In this document: positions 23,983-34,130 of the stretch, one piece after another
How the letters are laid out: each line of letters opens with the position of its first letter
Numbering within the stretch: position 1 is the stretch's first letter
Assembly: GCA_030549335.1 (NCBI GenBank)
Contig: CM060186.1
Location: forward strand, 21,009,189 to 21,073,188
Length of the DNA stretch: 64,000 nt
Source of the DNA: Pontederia crassipes
Lineage: Eukaryota; Streptophyta; Magnoliopsida; Commelinales; Pontederiaceae
Reading direction: 5' to 3'
Made by a program: the position numbers and the translations under genes
Notes under the pieces: model-generated
Database searches by the model: none
What the model saw: the letters and a program-made list of their open reading frames with translations, nothing else
What the model was told of the DNA's origin: nothing

Positions 23983-26353
23983 TGTAACGACCCTAATTTT
24001 TGAGAGTTAGAAAAATAATATTTTATTATTTATTTTGAGAAAAATGACCATTAATATTATTATAATAAATAATTTCGAAAATAAAGGAAAATAGGGGAGG
24101 AGTTTAATTAAGGATAAAAATGTATTATGAGATATTTATTTAAATTCGGAATTATTTAATTATTAAAATAAATCAAAATTGTTAAAAGGGATTAATTAAA
24201 AGATTAAATTTGATTAGGATTGTAAGTTATAGATGAATTGGAGATAAAGATTTAAGAGCCCTATAAATAAATCCTTAGAGTCGATCGTCAAAAGAGTTTT
24301 CTTCTCTATGGGTTCTTGATTTCCGACGGCAGAGGCATGGCAAGGCATGATTCAACGTCGAACGGCTACGAGGTACGTAGGGGGATTCTGCTTGATTGTT
24401 ATTGTGTCGTGATGTTTTACGACGCAATTTAGTTTTAAATTAGATTTGTTACGGCCGTAATTTTCTGGTCGTAATTATTTGTTCGACACGTGATGTTCTC
24501 GGCCGAAACGAGGGAAGAGTTTTACGAGTAAATAGAGAAAGAGCGTTTACGCCCGTAAAAGAAAAAAAAATAATATTACGGCCGAAGAGTTAGGTTTTCG
24601 GCCGTAATGAAATAGAAAAGGTAGAGAGAGAGGAGTAGAGTCTTACGGCCGAGAAAAGAGTAGAGAGAGAAGAGTAGAGTTTTTACGGCCGAAGAGTTAG
24701 GGTTTTCGGCCGTAATGGAATAGGGGTAAAAGAATTTCGATCGTAATAGAATAGAGAGTGGAGATAACAAATACAAAAAATATTACGGCCGAAGAGTTAG
24801 AGTTTTACGGCCGTAACGGTATAGGGCGTAAAAATTTGGAGAGAGAAAGGGGAGATGGATTGGCCGTAAAGAAATAAAAAAAAATGGAGACGAGGTTTTA
24901 CGGCCGAGAAGTTGGGAGAGAGAAAAAAATAGAGAGAGAGGGAAGATGTCGGCCGTAATAGATGTCGGTCGTAATTAGATGTCGGCCGTAATAGATGTCG
25001 GCCGTGATAGATGTCGGCCGTAATAGATGTCGGCCGTAGTAGATGATTTTTACGGTCGTAAAAATCAGAGAGGATGGAGAGAGAAAAAAAATAGAGAGAG
25101 ATTAAAAAAAAGGGAAATTGATGTTACGACCGTAATGAACAGGGAGCACACCGAGAGTTATTATTTATTTTTGAGTAAATTTTAATTACTGATTATTATT
25201 GTTGTTATTAATTAATTTGATGTATTGATTATATTGTTGATGATTGATCTGTTTATATTATGACGAACTTTGATTTTGATTGTATTGTTGACCTACTTAG
25301 TTTTGAATTCAGAATTTATCTGATCAAATTGATAATTTATTTAAAGATAGACATTTTAGGTAAACAAGATAAAAGCCGAAAGCTACTGGGCCCATGTTCA
25401 CTGATTGCCACTAAGCCGGGACCAATTGAATTGAATTGAATTGAATTGGGCAGATAGTGTAAAAGCTATGGCTGTCCTGTGTATGGCCACTCGTCCCCCA
25501 CCATACACGAACCCATTGAATCGTATCGGGCTTGCCGTGACACTGATCCCCCACTGGTCTGCATGAAAGTGGCATGGTGTCCCTTAATTGACTGAGCGCT
25601 CCTCATTGAATTGGGTAACTCCGAACATTGAAAATCGAATCGAATTGAATTGAAATTGGAATTTAAGTAAATGGAATTAAATCATGGTCATTTGGATATA
25701 TTGGCATGGAGTTGGCAATTATTATTGCCCTATTGAATTGAATCATTATTGGCCAATGACCATTGATTATTGAATTGGAAATTGTTAATTGAATCTTGAT
25801 TTATTAATCGGGCAATTGATAATTATTAATTGGAATAATTGTTATTGATTTACATTGGTCTGTTGACCATAGCCTGATATATTGTTCATATTGATAAATT
25901 GTTAATTGATTATTGTATTGACTGCTCAATCGACTCATTATTGATTTTTATCTTATTTTCGATTGAGCATATTGATTATCTTTTACACCCTACGTACTGA
26001 GTATTTTTATACTTATGGATATTTCCCTGTACCTGGATCCGTGCAGGTGAGAGATGTAGATGATGGTCCTGCAGGTGGCTACGCTCAGTGATAGACAAAT
26101 GTTGCACATGTCATTAGATCTAGTTATTTAATTTTATTACTTCCGCACTTATTGGAATTGTAAACTCATGGATGTTTTAGCATTTCGATTATTATGGATT
26201 ATTAGTTATTATTTTTGAAAATTCTTCCGCATTTATGTTTTATATTCCGCACTTTATCGATTTTATTCCGCAAAAATGTTTTATAGAAAAATGAGTAGCG
26301 CCTCTGGGACGACTCTGAGCACGTGAAAGTCACGTGGGTCTCGGGGCGTTACA
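23983..26353 (+). repeat. Left LTR of gypsy element
   Basis: It starts TGTAACGACCC and ends GGGGCGTTACA. A promoter-like TATAAATA is at 24262. Downstream of it, 24440-25120 carries many TTACGGCCGTAA-type palindromes, including a short tandem array at 24944-25044, and a pentamer run of GAATT type near 25430. Probable transcript end signals lie in the last part. Confidence 0.95.
24944..25044. repeat. Tandem array of 16-17-bp palindrome units in left LTR
   Basis: Six units of the form ATGTCGGCCGTAATAG, each with a palindromic CGGCCG core and small variations, follow head to tail. The homologous array in the right LTR has seven. Confidence 0.85.
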
Positions 26354-26355
26354 GA

Positions 26356-26369
26356 AGGTATCAGAGCCT
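26356..26369 (+). other. tRNA-iMet primer binding site
   Basis: AGGTATCAGAGCCT starts two bases after the LTR end and matches the complement of the initiator-Met tRNA 3' end except at the first base. Confidence 0.85.
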
Positions 26370-26735
26370 AAGGAGAGACACTTCTTAGCTGTCTCTAATA
26401 GATAAAATTGAGTCCATGTGCAACTGTCACGAGCAACCACTGCAGCCATCCAGTAGGGTCAAGTAAGTTTTTTTTTCATTATGACATTGTCGTTGACTAC
26501 TTACTTATGGAATTGTATTGTATTGTTTATTATTGAGTGAGCACAGATGTCTTTCAAGTTGATGACCTCTCATTAATTTTATCATGAACCGAGAAATAGA
26601 TATCGATGATCGAATCCTCAAAGTGCAGAGGAGGATGGCCAAGCAGCCCAAGGCCCACGAGTAAATAATGAACGGATCAATGAACATCAAGAGGAACGTT
26701 CGAACCATGGATCATCATCATATGAATCTCGTTCA

Positions 26736-27595
26736 ATGTACAGAGACTATAGTAATACTAAGAGTCATGATGTTCTCCTTCACGATTATCGAAAAGAGAT
26801 TGTTAAGCGTTTTCTCAACGTACAGCCTCCCCAATTTGATGGGAATGGCGACTTCGAGAAAGCCTATAGGTGGCTGGAAGAAATTGATCAGACTTTGATG
26901 AAAATAGACTGCAAGACTATATGTGCTACGAGACATTTAACATGTGACGCTAGGCATTGGTGGAACGCAACAAAGGCTGGCACATTCTCCGGAAAGGACC
27001 TGATTCCTTGGAGAAAGTTTAAAAAGATATTCAAGGATCGCTATTTACCTGTTTCCCGAAGAGCAAGAAAACATAAGGAATATCGAGATCTACAACAGGA
27101 TACCATGACAGTCGAGGACTACACGATCGAATTCTTAAAGTTGGAGAAGTATGTTACTCGACGTCAATCAGAGAGAAATCGCGTTAAGCAATGGGTGGAA
27201 GGTCTCAAGCCAAGCCTCCGAGGACGGGTAAAATGTTGTAACTATCAGACCCTTCAAGTTGCGAAAGAGTTTGCTACCATGCTTTAAAATGATGACATAA
27301 CAAACGCAACTCAACCGAATCAAGAGGATATAGATAATGATCAGAATCATATTTGGAGTAAAGATAGAAGACATCAAAGAAGAGAGAAGCGACATCAAGA
27401 AAACTACAACCGAGGAAGGCCATATCTAACATGGAATGATCCTCCACCATATAGAGAATCATGTAACTACTGCCACAAAATGCATCTCGGTGAATGTTAT
27501 TGGGCAACGGGAGCATGCCTAAATTGTGGCAAGATGGGTCACTTCGCAAGAGATTGCGATGAATCAAAATGGGTCGAACCTCTACAACAACAATA
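26736..27595 (+). pseudogene. gypsy gag with one in-frame stop
   Basis: This is the nucleocapsid/capsid polyprotein of the retrotransposon. The capsid part has the typical PPQFDGNGDFEKAYRWLEEI and the FKDRYLP motif. An in-frame TAA at 27285-27287 interrupts it. The same frame then continues to 27595 and contains paired zinc knuckles, CNYCHKMHLGEC and CLNCGKMGHFARDC, about 27462-27560. The true start should lie somewhat upstream, where the frame is also damaged, so 26736 is only the first in-frame ATG. The product cannot be full length. Confidence 0.85.
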
Positions 27596-28011
27596 GGCCT
27601 CCAAGAATGGTGCTGAAATCACCCAAATAAAATGATATATTATGACATATGACTTGAAACTTAATTAAGTCGAAATTGTAAGCTCCACTCCAACTAGTCT
27701 TTAGATATTTTATATATCCAAATAGCATGTGTTATATGGAATGAATATAGTTTATAGTTTACTTTTCATTAAAAAAATAATAATAATAATTGACCATTGA
27801 AAAGTAGAGTGTTTAATGGAAGCACTCATATGACAATATTTCTAAGGAGGTTATCGATTAGTTGGTGCTCATAATTTATCGTAAAAAGTCGAGCACTCGA
27901 ACTCAATAGAAAAAGTGATGAAGTGCACACATAATGGTATGGAAGAAGGACAACATCCAAGTATGTTGAAAAATTATAGTATAGTTATTACTACATTGGT
28001 TAACCCAAGAT

Positions 28012-29350
28012 CGATGATATTCCAATATATTCGTCAAGCCTAGAGGAACATGCAGAACATTTGCAGATTGCACTGCAAACATTAAGAGAAATAAGTATGC
28101 GTCAAAGTATCGAAATACAAATTTCGGCAGAATGAGATAATGTTCTCCAGAAATATCGCATAGATGGAATATCAAAAGATGAATGCTATAATCAAATGGA
28201 TTCAACCAAAGGACGTGTTAAAGAGGAAAAAAAAAACTTTCTTAGACTTGCAAGATATTTTTGAACAGTCGCATTAGACTTGCAGAATATTTTCGAAAAG
28301 TCGCACCAGATTACTATGCGACAGTATCACCATGGACAAACCTCACAAAAAAAAGTATATAAAAAATTGAATGGCTCAAGAAAGGCTAAAAATAGGTTTT
28401 AAAAATTGGAGAAGGAATTGACAACGATGTCCATTTTTTTTAAAAAAAAACTTCAAGCCAAGGAGGTTATGTCGCCCACAACTATGCATACAACCCCCGC
28501 ATGGCATGAGTCGTGATGCTATATAGGAAGAAGATAGTTGTCAATGCATTAAGACGATTAGATATCGAATTAGCAATTGTGGTCTTCACCCCAAGAATCG
28601 GTGACACAATGTGTAGGGTGAAGAGTTTGAATTCTCCACGAACCACCAAAGTTGAGGTACACTTTCGAACATTTGTCGAAAAAGGGGATCAAATTATTGA
28701 AAGATTACGAGTTTGTCAAAGCAAACTCAATTGAGCATATCTTAAATAGAAAGGTCACTTGCTCATTTGGCGGTGAGCCGACAGAATATGAACAATGAGC
28801 AATTGTATCATCCAATTCAGTCTAGTGACCAACAGTGATAGTGCAAGGATAGCAACACATCTTACATGCAATCGAAATTACTATGAAAGGTCGAAAAATG
28901 AAAGTGGAGCATAAGAGATCACATGGTGTACTACAAGAGCTTGAAAATCCTCAATAGCATTAAAAAAAAAAGATAACGATGGATGTTATTAGAGGGCTTG
29001 ACATGGACACAATGTGATATGAGTAATAGATGATCGATATATTAAAATAGCCAATGTCATACCCATTAGAGAAAGGTTAGTCCATCGAAAGCCTCATGGT
29101 CATTTTTTTAAGAAGGTTATCCGAACATGGAGTGTTGATACCCATCGCGTCGGATAAGAATCTACAATGCATAGACCAATTCTGATGGAGCATCTATAGA
29201 GAAATTGGGATGTGGTTGAACTTCTATATCACCTTCCATTCACAGATGAATGAGTAGTCCGAATGGACAATTCAGACCTTAAAAAAATATATGTTCTGGA
29301 CTTGCATTAGACCGGAGTGATAGTTGGAATAATCAGCTTCCACTAGCGAA
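28012..29350 (+). pseudogene. gypsy pol remnants (RT, RNase H, integrase)
   Basis: Three islands can be recognised among stops and frame changes. At about 28012-28140 a reverse transcriptase palm remnant has the DDI..YS and EEHAEHLQIALQTLREI pattern. At about 28557-28625 a piece with DIELAIVVF recalls the RNase H connection. At about 29100-29350 a decayed integrase core keeps the TFHSQ and WTIQTL landmarks. The gaps between the islands are far shorter than in an intact element. No functional polymerase or integrase can be made. Confidence 0.7.
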
Positions 29351-29751
29351 GTTAGTATGTGGCAACAGTCGCCACTCTGACATAAGCATGCCACTTCATA
29401 GTCATGTATGGAAGGCATTATTGCTCACCTATCAGCTGGAGCAAGGTTGATGGACAGTTCGTTGATGACAATTCTCGTCATGAGAATAACTGACGCACAT
29501 TCAAAAGGATGTTGACAAAATTTGCTTCATCAAGAAATGTTGAAGGTAGTCCACTTGAGACAAAAATAGTAGGCTGACATAGTGAGATTACAAGAATTGA
29601 ATCAAAATGGAGATCTAACATACGTATGACACATCATGAAGATGAACATGACATTTTAAAACGGAAAGTTGAAGTCAGAAATTTTTTTTTCAAATTTGTT
29701 AGGTAGATGATGTAGTTTCGTTTACGCAAATTCGATGACGAATTTATTTTT

Positions 29752-29764
29752 AAGGAGGTTATGA
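29752..29764 (+). other. Polypurine tract of gypsy element
   Basis: AAGGAGGTTATGA directly precedes the right LTR, matching the AAGGAGGGTAGGA-like tract usual for plant chromoviruses. Confidence 0.75.
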
Positions 29765-32117
29765 TGTAATGACCCTAATTTTTGAGAGTTAGAAAAATAA
29801 TATTTTATTATTTATTTTGAGAAAAATGACCATTAATATTATTATAATAAATAATTCCGAAAATAAAGGAAAATAGGGGAGGAGTTTAATTAAGGATAAA
29901 AATGTATTATGGGATATTTATTTAAATTCGGAATTATTTAATTATTAAAATAAATCAAAATTGTTAAAAGGGATTAATTAAAAGATTAAATTTGATTAGG
30001 ATTGTAAGTTATAGATGAATTGGAGATAAAGATTTAAGAGCCCTATAAATAAATTCTTAGAGTCGATCGTCAAAAGAGTTTTCTTCTCTATGGGTTCTTG
30101 GTTTCCGACGGCAGAGGCATGGCAAGGCATGATTCAACGTCGAACGGCTACGAGGTACGTAGGGGGGATTCTGCTTGATTGTTATTGTGTCGTGATGTTT
30201 TACGACGCAATTTAGTTTTAAATTGGATTTGTTACGACCGTAATTTTCTGGTCATAATTATTTGTTCGACACGTGATGTTCTCGGCTGAAACGAGGGAAA
30301 AGTTTTACGGGTAAATAGAGAAAGAGCGTTACGCCCGTAAAAGAAAAAAAATAATGTTACGATCGAATGAAATAGAAAAGGTAGAGAGAGAGGAGTAGAG
30401 TCTTACGGCCGAGAAAAGAGTAGAGAGAGAAGAGTAGAGTTTTTACGGCCGAAGAGTTAGGGTTTTTGGCCGTAATGGAATAGGGGTAAAAGAATTTCGG
30501 CCGTAATAGAATAGAGAGTGGAGATAACAAATAAAAAAATGTTACGATCGAAGAGTTAGAGTTTTACGGCCGTAACGGGATAGGGCATAAAAATTTGGAG
30601 AGAGAAAGGGGAGATGGATTGGCCGTAAAGAAATAAAAAAAATGGAGACGAGGTTTTACGGACGAGAAGTTGGGAGAGAGAGAAAAATAGAGAGAGAGGG
30701 AAGATGTCGGCCGTAATAGATGTCGGCCGTAATTAGATGTCGGCCGTAATAGATGTCGGCCGTGATAGATGTCGGCTGTAATAGATGTCGGCCGTAATAG
30801 ATGTCGGCCGTAGTAGATGATTTTTACGGTCGTAAAAATCAGAGAGGATGGAGAGAGAAAAAAATAGAGAGAGATTAAAAAAAAGGAAATTGATGTTACG
30901 ACCGTAATGAACAGGGAGCACACCGAGAGTTATTATTTATTTTTTAGTAAATTTTAATTACTGATTATTATTGTTGTTATTAATTAATTTGATGTATTGA
31001 TTATATTGTTGATGATTGATCTGTTTATATTATGACGAACTTTGATTTTGATTGTATTGTTGACCTACTTAGTTTTGAGTTCAGAATTTATCTGATCAAA
31101 TTGATAATTTATTTAAAGATAGACATTTTAGGTAAACAAGATAAAAGCCGAAAGCTACTGGGCCAATGTTCACTAATTGCCACTAAGCCGGGACCAATTG
31201 AATTGAATGGGGCAGATAGTGTAAAAGCTATGGATGTCCTGTGTATGGCCACTCGTCCCTCACCATACACGAACCCATTGAATCGTATCGGGCTTGCCGT
31301 GGCACTGATCCCCCACTGGCTTGCATGAAAGTGGCATGGTGTTTCTTAATTGACTGAGCGCTCCTCATTGAATTGGATAACTCCGAACATTGAAAATCGA
31401 ATCGAATTGAATTGAAATTGGAATTTAAGTAAATGGAATTAAATCATGGTCATTTGGATATATTGGCATGGAGTTGACAATTATTATTGCCCTATTGAAT
31501 TGAATCATTATTGGCCAATGACCATTGATTATTGAATTGGAAATTGTTAATTGAATATTGATTTATTAATCAGGCAATTGATAATTATTAATTAGAACAA
31601 TTGTTATTGATTTACATTGGTCTGTTGACCATAGTCTGATATATTGTTCATATTGATAAATTGTTAATTGATTATTGTATTGACTGCTCAATCGACACGT
31701 TATTGATTTTTATCTTATTTTCGATTGAGCATATTGATTGTCTTTTAGACCCTACGCATTGAGTATTTTTATACTCATGGATATTTCCCTGTACCTGAAT
31801 CCGTGCAGGTGAGAGAGATGTAGATGATGGTCCTGCAGGTGCCTACGCTCAGTGACAGACAAATGTTGCACATGACATTAGATCTAGTTATTTAATTTTA
31901 TTACTTCCGCACTTATTGGAATTGTAAACTCATGGATGTTTTAGCATTTCGATTATTATGGATTATTAGTTATTATTTTTGAAAAGTCTTCCGCATTTAT
32001 GTTTTATATTCCGCACTTTATCGATTTTATTCCGTAAAAATATTTTATAGAAAAATGAGTAGCGCCTCTGGGACGACTCTGAGCACGTGAAAGTCACGTG
32101 GGTCTCGGGGCGTTATA
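29765..32117 (+). repeat. Right LTR of gypsy element
   Basis: It starts TGTAATGACCC and ends GGGGCGTTATA, against ACA in the left copy. It carries the matching TATA box near 30044. It lacks about 30 bp of palindrome-rich sequence present in the left LTR near 24590, and has seven instead of six units in the tandem array at 30703-30820. Confidence 0.95.
30703..30820. repeat. Tandem array of palindrome units in right LTR
   Basis: Seven 16-17-bp units of the ATGTCGGCCGTAATAG type, one more than in the left LTR; the extra unit reads GGCTGTAATAG. Confidence 0.85.
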
Positions 32118-32122
32118 GTATA
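32118..32122. repeat. Target site duplication, right (GTATA)
   Basis: An exact copy of 23978-23982; protease coding sequence resumes at 32123. Confidence 0.95.
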
Positions 32123-32716
32123 AGTTGTCGGCTCAGCAGCTCGTAGACTGCAAGAAGTATAGCGACTGGTGCGACGGGGGATACCCGGACAAGGCCATCG
32201 CCTACATCGCTAGGAACGGAGTCACCTCGGAGGCCGCGTATCCCTACACGAGCGTTGTGGGCAGCTGCAAGAACGTGCAGGCGGTCGTGAAGATTAAAAG
32301 CTTCGGCTACGTGGTGCCGAACATGGAGCTTGTGCTCAAGACGGTCGTGGCCCGGCAACCGGTCGCCGTGGGGATCGACGGACAGAACAAGGCGTTCCAG
32401 TGGTACGAAAGTGGAATCTTCAGAGGGCCCTGCACCGCCGAGATCAACCACGCCGTCCTCATCGTCGGCTATGGTACTACGCAAGACGGAGAGGATTACT
32501 GGAGTGTGAAGAACTCGTACGGCACGACGTGGGGACTAAATGGATACGCCTACATGTCGAGGAACATCGCCGACCCGCAGGGATTGTGTGGAATCGCCAC
32601 GGCCCCAAGTTTTCCTGTCCTTTAATCGAGTAGCCAATCGATCTGCTACGTATCGGTGACAACCAACACTATATACGTACTTTGGTGCTCCCCTCCCCCC
32701 CCCCCCTCCCTCTCCA

Positions 32717-32852
<136 letters not shown>

Positions 32853-32897
32853 GCCAAGCCTGCATATTGCCGTCGTGAGACGTGTGGGGACACGACT

Positions 32898-32903
32898 AAT
32901 AAA
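32898..32903 (+). terminator. Poly(A) signal of protease gene
   Basis: AATAAA lies 273 bp downstream of the protease stop codon, just past the TC array. Confidence 0.55.
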
Positions 32904-33480
32904 GCTGAATGCTATCGTGTGCTTTGTTTCTGTGTTTAAATTCCTTGTTTGGAAATTATTAATAAATCATTCGACTCCGGCCAATAATTGGTTAATTTTT
33001 TTTACCAGAAAAATTATACATCACCGGGGAGAAGGAATCGAAAATTTAAAATCACACAAGATTTTATTATATCAAAATAAAAAAAATTACAATTATGTTA
33101 GAATATAAGTATTCCTTTTACAAATGATAAAAATTAAGACCGATTAGAACTCTATAACATCTATCTTATATTCGAATATAAGCAGAGACCTTCCTAGTGA
33201 GAGAACGTCTGTTTAGAAGATCAAATGAATTTTCGATTGGATAAAATTTAAAGTATTATTAATATAATTAAAGCTAATATTTCTTATCTCGTTTTTTTCG
33301 AAAGTAATAACTATTTATCTCGTTTAGTATTATCTTTTAAAAGCATATATACAATTATGTATGTATCTTTTAAAAGGAAAACTAATTATTTATTAATATA
33401 ATAACCACAAAATCGAGATCTTGCCAAAAACTATCACCATCCCAATAATGTCTGGTGTTAGCCAAAAGATCAATAACATT

Positions 33481-33780
33481 CATTACAAGAAATATGAGGA
33501 TTACAAACGGTTTCGACCGTATGTAATTTTTCCAAAAACCATCGAAAACATCATTTCCGATGGTTTTTTCGACGAAATTAGGACGTTCAAAAAATGATCA
33601 TCGCAAATCAATTTCTGACGGTTGAAAAAGAAATGCCAAAAATTTCGACAGATTTCTGACGGTCGTGACCGCCGATATTTGCGGCGGTCGACGAAACTGT
33701 CAAAAATTCGACGATCACGACCGTCGATATTTCAGGCGAAACTGTCAAAAACTTTCGGCGGTCATGACCCGTCATACAAG
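33481..33780. mobile_element. CACTA-like terminus with subterminal repeats
   Basis: CATTACAAGAAATATGAG resembles a CACTACAAGAAA terminus with one change. The next 300 bp hold direct and inverted copies of a GACGGTCGTGACCG/TTTCTGACGG motif, as in CACTA subterminal regions. No partner terminus was found, so it is a fragment or a small derivative. Confidence 0.5.
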
Positions 33781-33825
33781 AACTCTGATCTTCACACATA
33801 TATTTAATATATAAAAAATTCCTAC

Positions 33826-34130
33826 TAAAGGATCCATTTGAATCGATCTTATCCTAGTCCTACGGGGAAGCTCCCACAATGGATTTACGATAAGATCGTA
33901 TATTTACAACTACAACGAAATGGTATACAAAGTCAACAGATCTCAACCAATGATTAAATAAAATAGGATTTATGGTTACACCATACAATTTTCGCTTCTG
34001 ATGCAGCAGTTTGGTAGCCTTCGAACTAATATGGGTTCCAAAACATGATCGAGTGAAACATACCCTTCACACAGCAAAGGATCCATCGAAATTTATCTTA
34101 TCCGAGTTCGATCATGGAAGCTCCCATCAT
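33826..34130. repeat. Diverged direct duplication
   Basis: A segment with the landmarks AAAGGATCCAT, ATCTTATCC and GAAGCTCCCA occurs near 33826-33900 and again near 34073-34130. It belongs to no element I recognise. Confidence 0.45.

Larger units (their letters stand above)
23983..32117 (+). mobile_element. Ty3-gypsy element, degenerate internal region
   Basis: Two LTRs of 2371 and 2353 bp enclose a 3.4 kb interior. Order is LTR, tRNA-iMet primer site, gag with paired zinc knuckles, then remnants of reverse transcriptase, RNase H and integrase, polypurine tract, LTR. This domain order is Ty3-gypsy, and the knuckle pattern and the pol 3' end next to the purine tract look like a chromovirus of the Tekay/Del kind. 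The LTRs differ at only a few positions per hundred by eye, so the insertion seems recent. Yet pol is full of stops and too short, so the element was probably mobilised in trans by a relative. Confidence 0.93.
23172..32625 (+). pseudogene. Papain-like cysteine protease, split by gypsy insertion
   Basis: A C1A protease of the monocot bromelain/ananain type. Exon 1 (23172-23610) encodes a signal peptide (MATLAAVLLVALGALSCALA), the I29 inhibitory prodomain with a full ERFNIN motif and GLNEFSDMT, and the mature start near VPDSVDWR. A 300-bp GT-AG intron (23611-23910) follows. Exon 2 begins with the catalytic Cys in ACWAF and runs to 23982, where a gypsy element is inserted. Coding resumes at 32123 in the same frame (LSAQQLVDC) and ends at 32625, with the catalytic His in INHAVLIVGYG and Asn in VKNSYG. 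Without the element and one copy of the duplication the product would be 337 residues, normal for the family, with no other lesion. The usual Trp after Asn is Tyr here. As it stands the transcript should be broken, so the gene is presumably inactive unless the element is spliced out or this allele is heterozygous. Confidence 0.92.

Noticed and set aside
24944..25044. Regular short repeats that could be taken for a CRISPR-like array
   Set aside because: Units are contiguous 16-17-mers without spacers, lie inside an LTR of a plant retrotransposon and recur in the other LTR.
27903..28205. Minus-strand 100-codon open frame inside the gypsy element
   Set aside because: It is antisense to a readable reverse transcriptase remnant on the plus strand.
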